The position numbers and the translations under genes are program-made. Below are positions 62,374 to 64,000 of a stretch of 64,000 nucleotides of DNA, piece by piece. The notes under the pieces were generated by a model. That model was given only the letters and a program-made list of their open reading frames with translations. It was not told where the DNA came from and did no database searches. The DNA lies in the NCBI RefSeq assembly GCF_000382245.1, contig NZ_KB907865.1:1-64000 (forward strand), in the 5' to 3' direction. Position 1 is the stretch's first letter; each line of letters starts with the position of its first letter. The DNA comes from Kushneria aurantia DSM 21353. GTDB lineage: Bacteria; Pseudomonadota; Gammaproteobacteria; Pseudomonadales; Halomonadaceae.

Positions 62374-63368
62374 GACGCTCCCTCACTGTGGCCCTGCCCT
62401 CCGGCCAGGCTCATCAACAAAAGCCGTGCCAGCACCAGTACGATCAGGGTAATGAGAAACAGCACCAGCCCCAGCGCGATCAGCGACGAGGTGTAAAGCT
62501 CGCCGGTCGCCTCGGTAAATTCATTGGCCAGCGTCGCTGCGATGCTGTTACCGGGATAGAAAAGCCCCTGCGGGATCGTGTGCGCGTTGCCGATCACAAA
62601 GGTCACCGCCATGGTTTCGCCGAGCGCGCGGCCCAGTCCCAGCATGATTCCGCCGATCACCCCGACTCGGGTATAGGGCAGAATGACGCTGCGGGCGACT
62701 TCCCAGGTCGTCGCCCCCAGCGCATAAGCCGACTCCTTCAAAAGCGGCGGCACAACGTTGAAGGTGTCGCGCATGACGGCCGTAATGAACGGCACGATCA
62801 TGATCGACAGCACCAGTCCCGCGGTAAAAATGCCGATACCGATCGGTGGCCCCCTGAACAGGTAGCCAAGCAGCGCCATGTCGCCCAGCCAGCGACTCAG
62901 CGGCGGCTGCACCCAGGTCGATAGAAAGGGGGCGAACACGAAGATGCCCCACATGCCGTAGATAATGCTGGGCACCGCGGCGAGCAGCTCGATGGCCGTG
63001 CTGATCGGCTGTCGCAGCCACGCCGGGGCCAGTTCAGTCGTAAACAGGGCAATCCCGAAGCTCACCGGCACGGCAATGATCAACGCCATCAGCGAACTGG
63101 CCAGGGTGCCGAATATCGCCACCAGGGCGCCGTACTCATCGGTTACCGGATTCCACTGCGTGCTGGTCACAAAACCCACGCCGAACTGCCGCAGCGCCGG
63201 CCAGGCACCGATCACCAGCGCGACGGCAATGGCCATGATCAACCCCAGTACGATGAGCGCGCAGAGGCCGCTCAGCTGCCTGAAAACACGGTCGCCGACA
63301 ATTCCTGTCGCGCGTCGCCCGGGCTGGACCACGGCGTCACCCTGCTCATTCGCTGTCAGGTTGCTCAA
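62370..63368 (-). CDS. pstC: Phosphate ABC transporter permease PstC
   Basis: 332 residues and six predicted membrane helices after a polar N-terminus of about 30 residues. The EAA loop reads LKESAYALGATTWEVARSVILPYTR by position. The start is TTG 63368, preceded by GGAGAG; no better ATG is available. It is the second gene of the pstSCAB order. Confidence 0.93.
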   Translation of the reverse strand: MSNLTANEQGDAVVQPGRRATGIVGDRVFRQLSGLCALIVLGLIMAIAVALVIGAWPALRQFGVGFVTSTQWNPVTDEYGALVAIFGTLASSLMALIIAVPVSFGIALFTTELAPAWLRQPISTAIELLAAVPSIIYGMWGIFVFAPFLSTWVQPPLSRWLGDMALLGYLFRGPPIGIGIFTAGLVLSIMIVPFITAVMRDTFNVVPPLLKESAYALGATTWEVARSVILPYTRVGVIGGIMLGLGRALGETMAVTFVIGNAHTIPQGLFYPGNSIAATLANEFTEATGELYTSSLIALGLVLFLITLIVLVLARLLLMSLAGGQGHSEGAS

Positions 63369-63431
63369 TTCACTCTCCGTTCATCGGGCAGCGCCCTGAT
63401 GGGTCATACATCCGGCAACGCCGTGACCAAC

Positions 63432-63459
63432 GGGCGACCGACCCGAAAGTCGATCGCCC
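63432..63459 (-). promoter_or_regulatory. Intercistronic hairpin between pstS and pstC
   Basis: Arms GGGCGACCGAC (63432-63442) and GTCGATCGCCC (63449-63459), with one wobble pair and a six-base loop, lie in the 148-base gap. No T-run follows on the minus strand, so it is more likely to stabilise the abundant pstS message or partly stop ribosome- or RNA-polymerase passage than to terminate fully. Confidence 0.45.
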
Positions 63460-63516
63460 CCTCACCGGCGCCAGCCCCGTCAACCCGGCAGACACGACAC
63501 CGGCCCCACCCGCCAC

Positions 63517-64000
63517 TTACTGCGGCTGGTTGTCGAGCGGCCACAGCGGCTGGCCGTCACTGCCCTTGATCTGCTTGTGCCACTCGCTTTTCACCATGTC
63601 GATCACGCTCGACGGCATCGGCACATAGTCGAGATCGCGGGCCATGTCATCGCCGTTACCATAGGCCCAGGCAAAGAACTTCAGGGCAGCCTGCGCGACC
63701 TCGGGATTTTTTGGCTGCTGATACATCAGGATGAAACTGGCGCCGGTAATCGGCCAGCTGTTGTCCCCCGGCTGATCGGTCAGCACCATGTAGAACCCCG
63801 GTGCGTTCTGCCAGTCGGCATTCGACGCCGCCGCCTGGAAGGTCTCGGCAGTCGGCTTGACGAAATCGCCGGCGCTGTTCCTGAGCCGGGTGTAGGTCAT
63901 GCTGTTCTGCAGTGCATAGGCATACTCCACATAGCCGATCGAGCCCTGAATACGATCCACATAGGAGGCTACGCCCTGATTGCCCTTGCCACCCACGCCG
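63517..64000 (-). CDS. pstS: Phosphate-binding protein PstS, C-terminal part
   Basis: The periplasmic phosphate-binding protein of the Pst transporter. Only about 161 C-terminal codons are in the window, and the start lies beyond its right edge. GGKGNQGVASYV, IGYVEYAYALQN, WPITGASFILMY and KFFAWAYGNG are typical of the second lobe of PstS. The promoter and any Pho box for the pst operon would be outside this window. Confidence 0.93.
   Translation of the reverse strand, partial: GVGGKGNQGVASYVDRIQGSIGYVEYAYALQNSMTYTRLRNSAGDFVKPTAETFQAAASNADWQNAPGFYMVLTDQPGDNSWPITGASFILMYQQPKNPEVAQAALKFFAWAYGNGDDMARDLDYVPMPSSVIDMVKSEWHKQIKGSDGQPLWPLDNQPQ

Overview
The window looks like the chromosome of a high-GC gammaproteobacterium, most likely in or near the Halomonadaceae. 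The basis is gene order (priA-argS-ftsN-hslVU, ubiE-ubiJ-ubiB, hisE-tatABC-hemB-ppk1, trxA-rho-ubiD, tilS-accA-dnaE) and protein sequence style. I inferred this without a database search. Most of the window is housekeeping. Accessory material lies at the left edge (an IS3-type transposase tail and a gutted Fic gene), between ubiB and hisE (a sugar-uptake island), and between ppk1 and aroG (GH42 enzyme, PhoX phosphatase and a type II secretion operon).

Layout. 1-800: mobile-element tail and Fic remnant. 831-13.3 kb: maeB (-), then priA, argS, ftsN-like, hslV, hslU, a DUF971 gene, ubiE, ubiJ and ubiB (+). 13.4-21.2 kb (-): a large exported DUF5695-like protein, then a GPH-family symporter, a ScrY/LamB-like porin and a second closely similar GPH symporter. 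This block sits where hisI would normally precede hisE, and hisI is not in the window. 21.7-25.5 kb: hisE, tatA, tatB, tatC, an ElbB-like protein (-) lacking its catalytic cysteine, and hemB. 25.6-32.6 kb: ppk1, an exported GH42 glycosidase and phoX (-). 33.0-45.96 kb (+): a Tat-exported, active-site-degenerate SoxB-like protein followed in one operon by gspC-D-E-F-G-H-I-J-K-L-M-N. 45.9-52.8 kb (-): aroG with an aromatic-rich attenuator, folM, a flavin reductase, ubiD, rho and a thioredoxin. 53.0-64.0 kb: ppx (+), then tilS, accA, dnaE, pstB, pstA, pstC and the C-terminal part of pstS (all -).

Theme. Phosphate genes recur: ppk1, phoX, ppx and pstSCAB. I can read PhoB-box-like promoters in front of phoX, in front of the SoxB-like/gsp operon, and more weakly in front of ppk1. 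The boxes for phoX and the gsp operon are divergent and share one intergenic region. My main hypothesis is a phosphate-starvation-induced secretion module: Tat exports folded PhoX and a SoxB-like pseudoenzyme, and the type II system carries one or both to the surface, with the SoxB-like protein as a candidate dedicated partner.

Other regulatory features visible in the sequence are a sigma-32-type promoter before hslV, a strong sigma-70 promoter before argS, a leader-peptide attenuator before aroG, a long rho leader, several intrinsic terminators, and two kinds of intergenic inverted-repeat element. I saw no rRNA, tRNA, CRISPR array or prophage.
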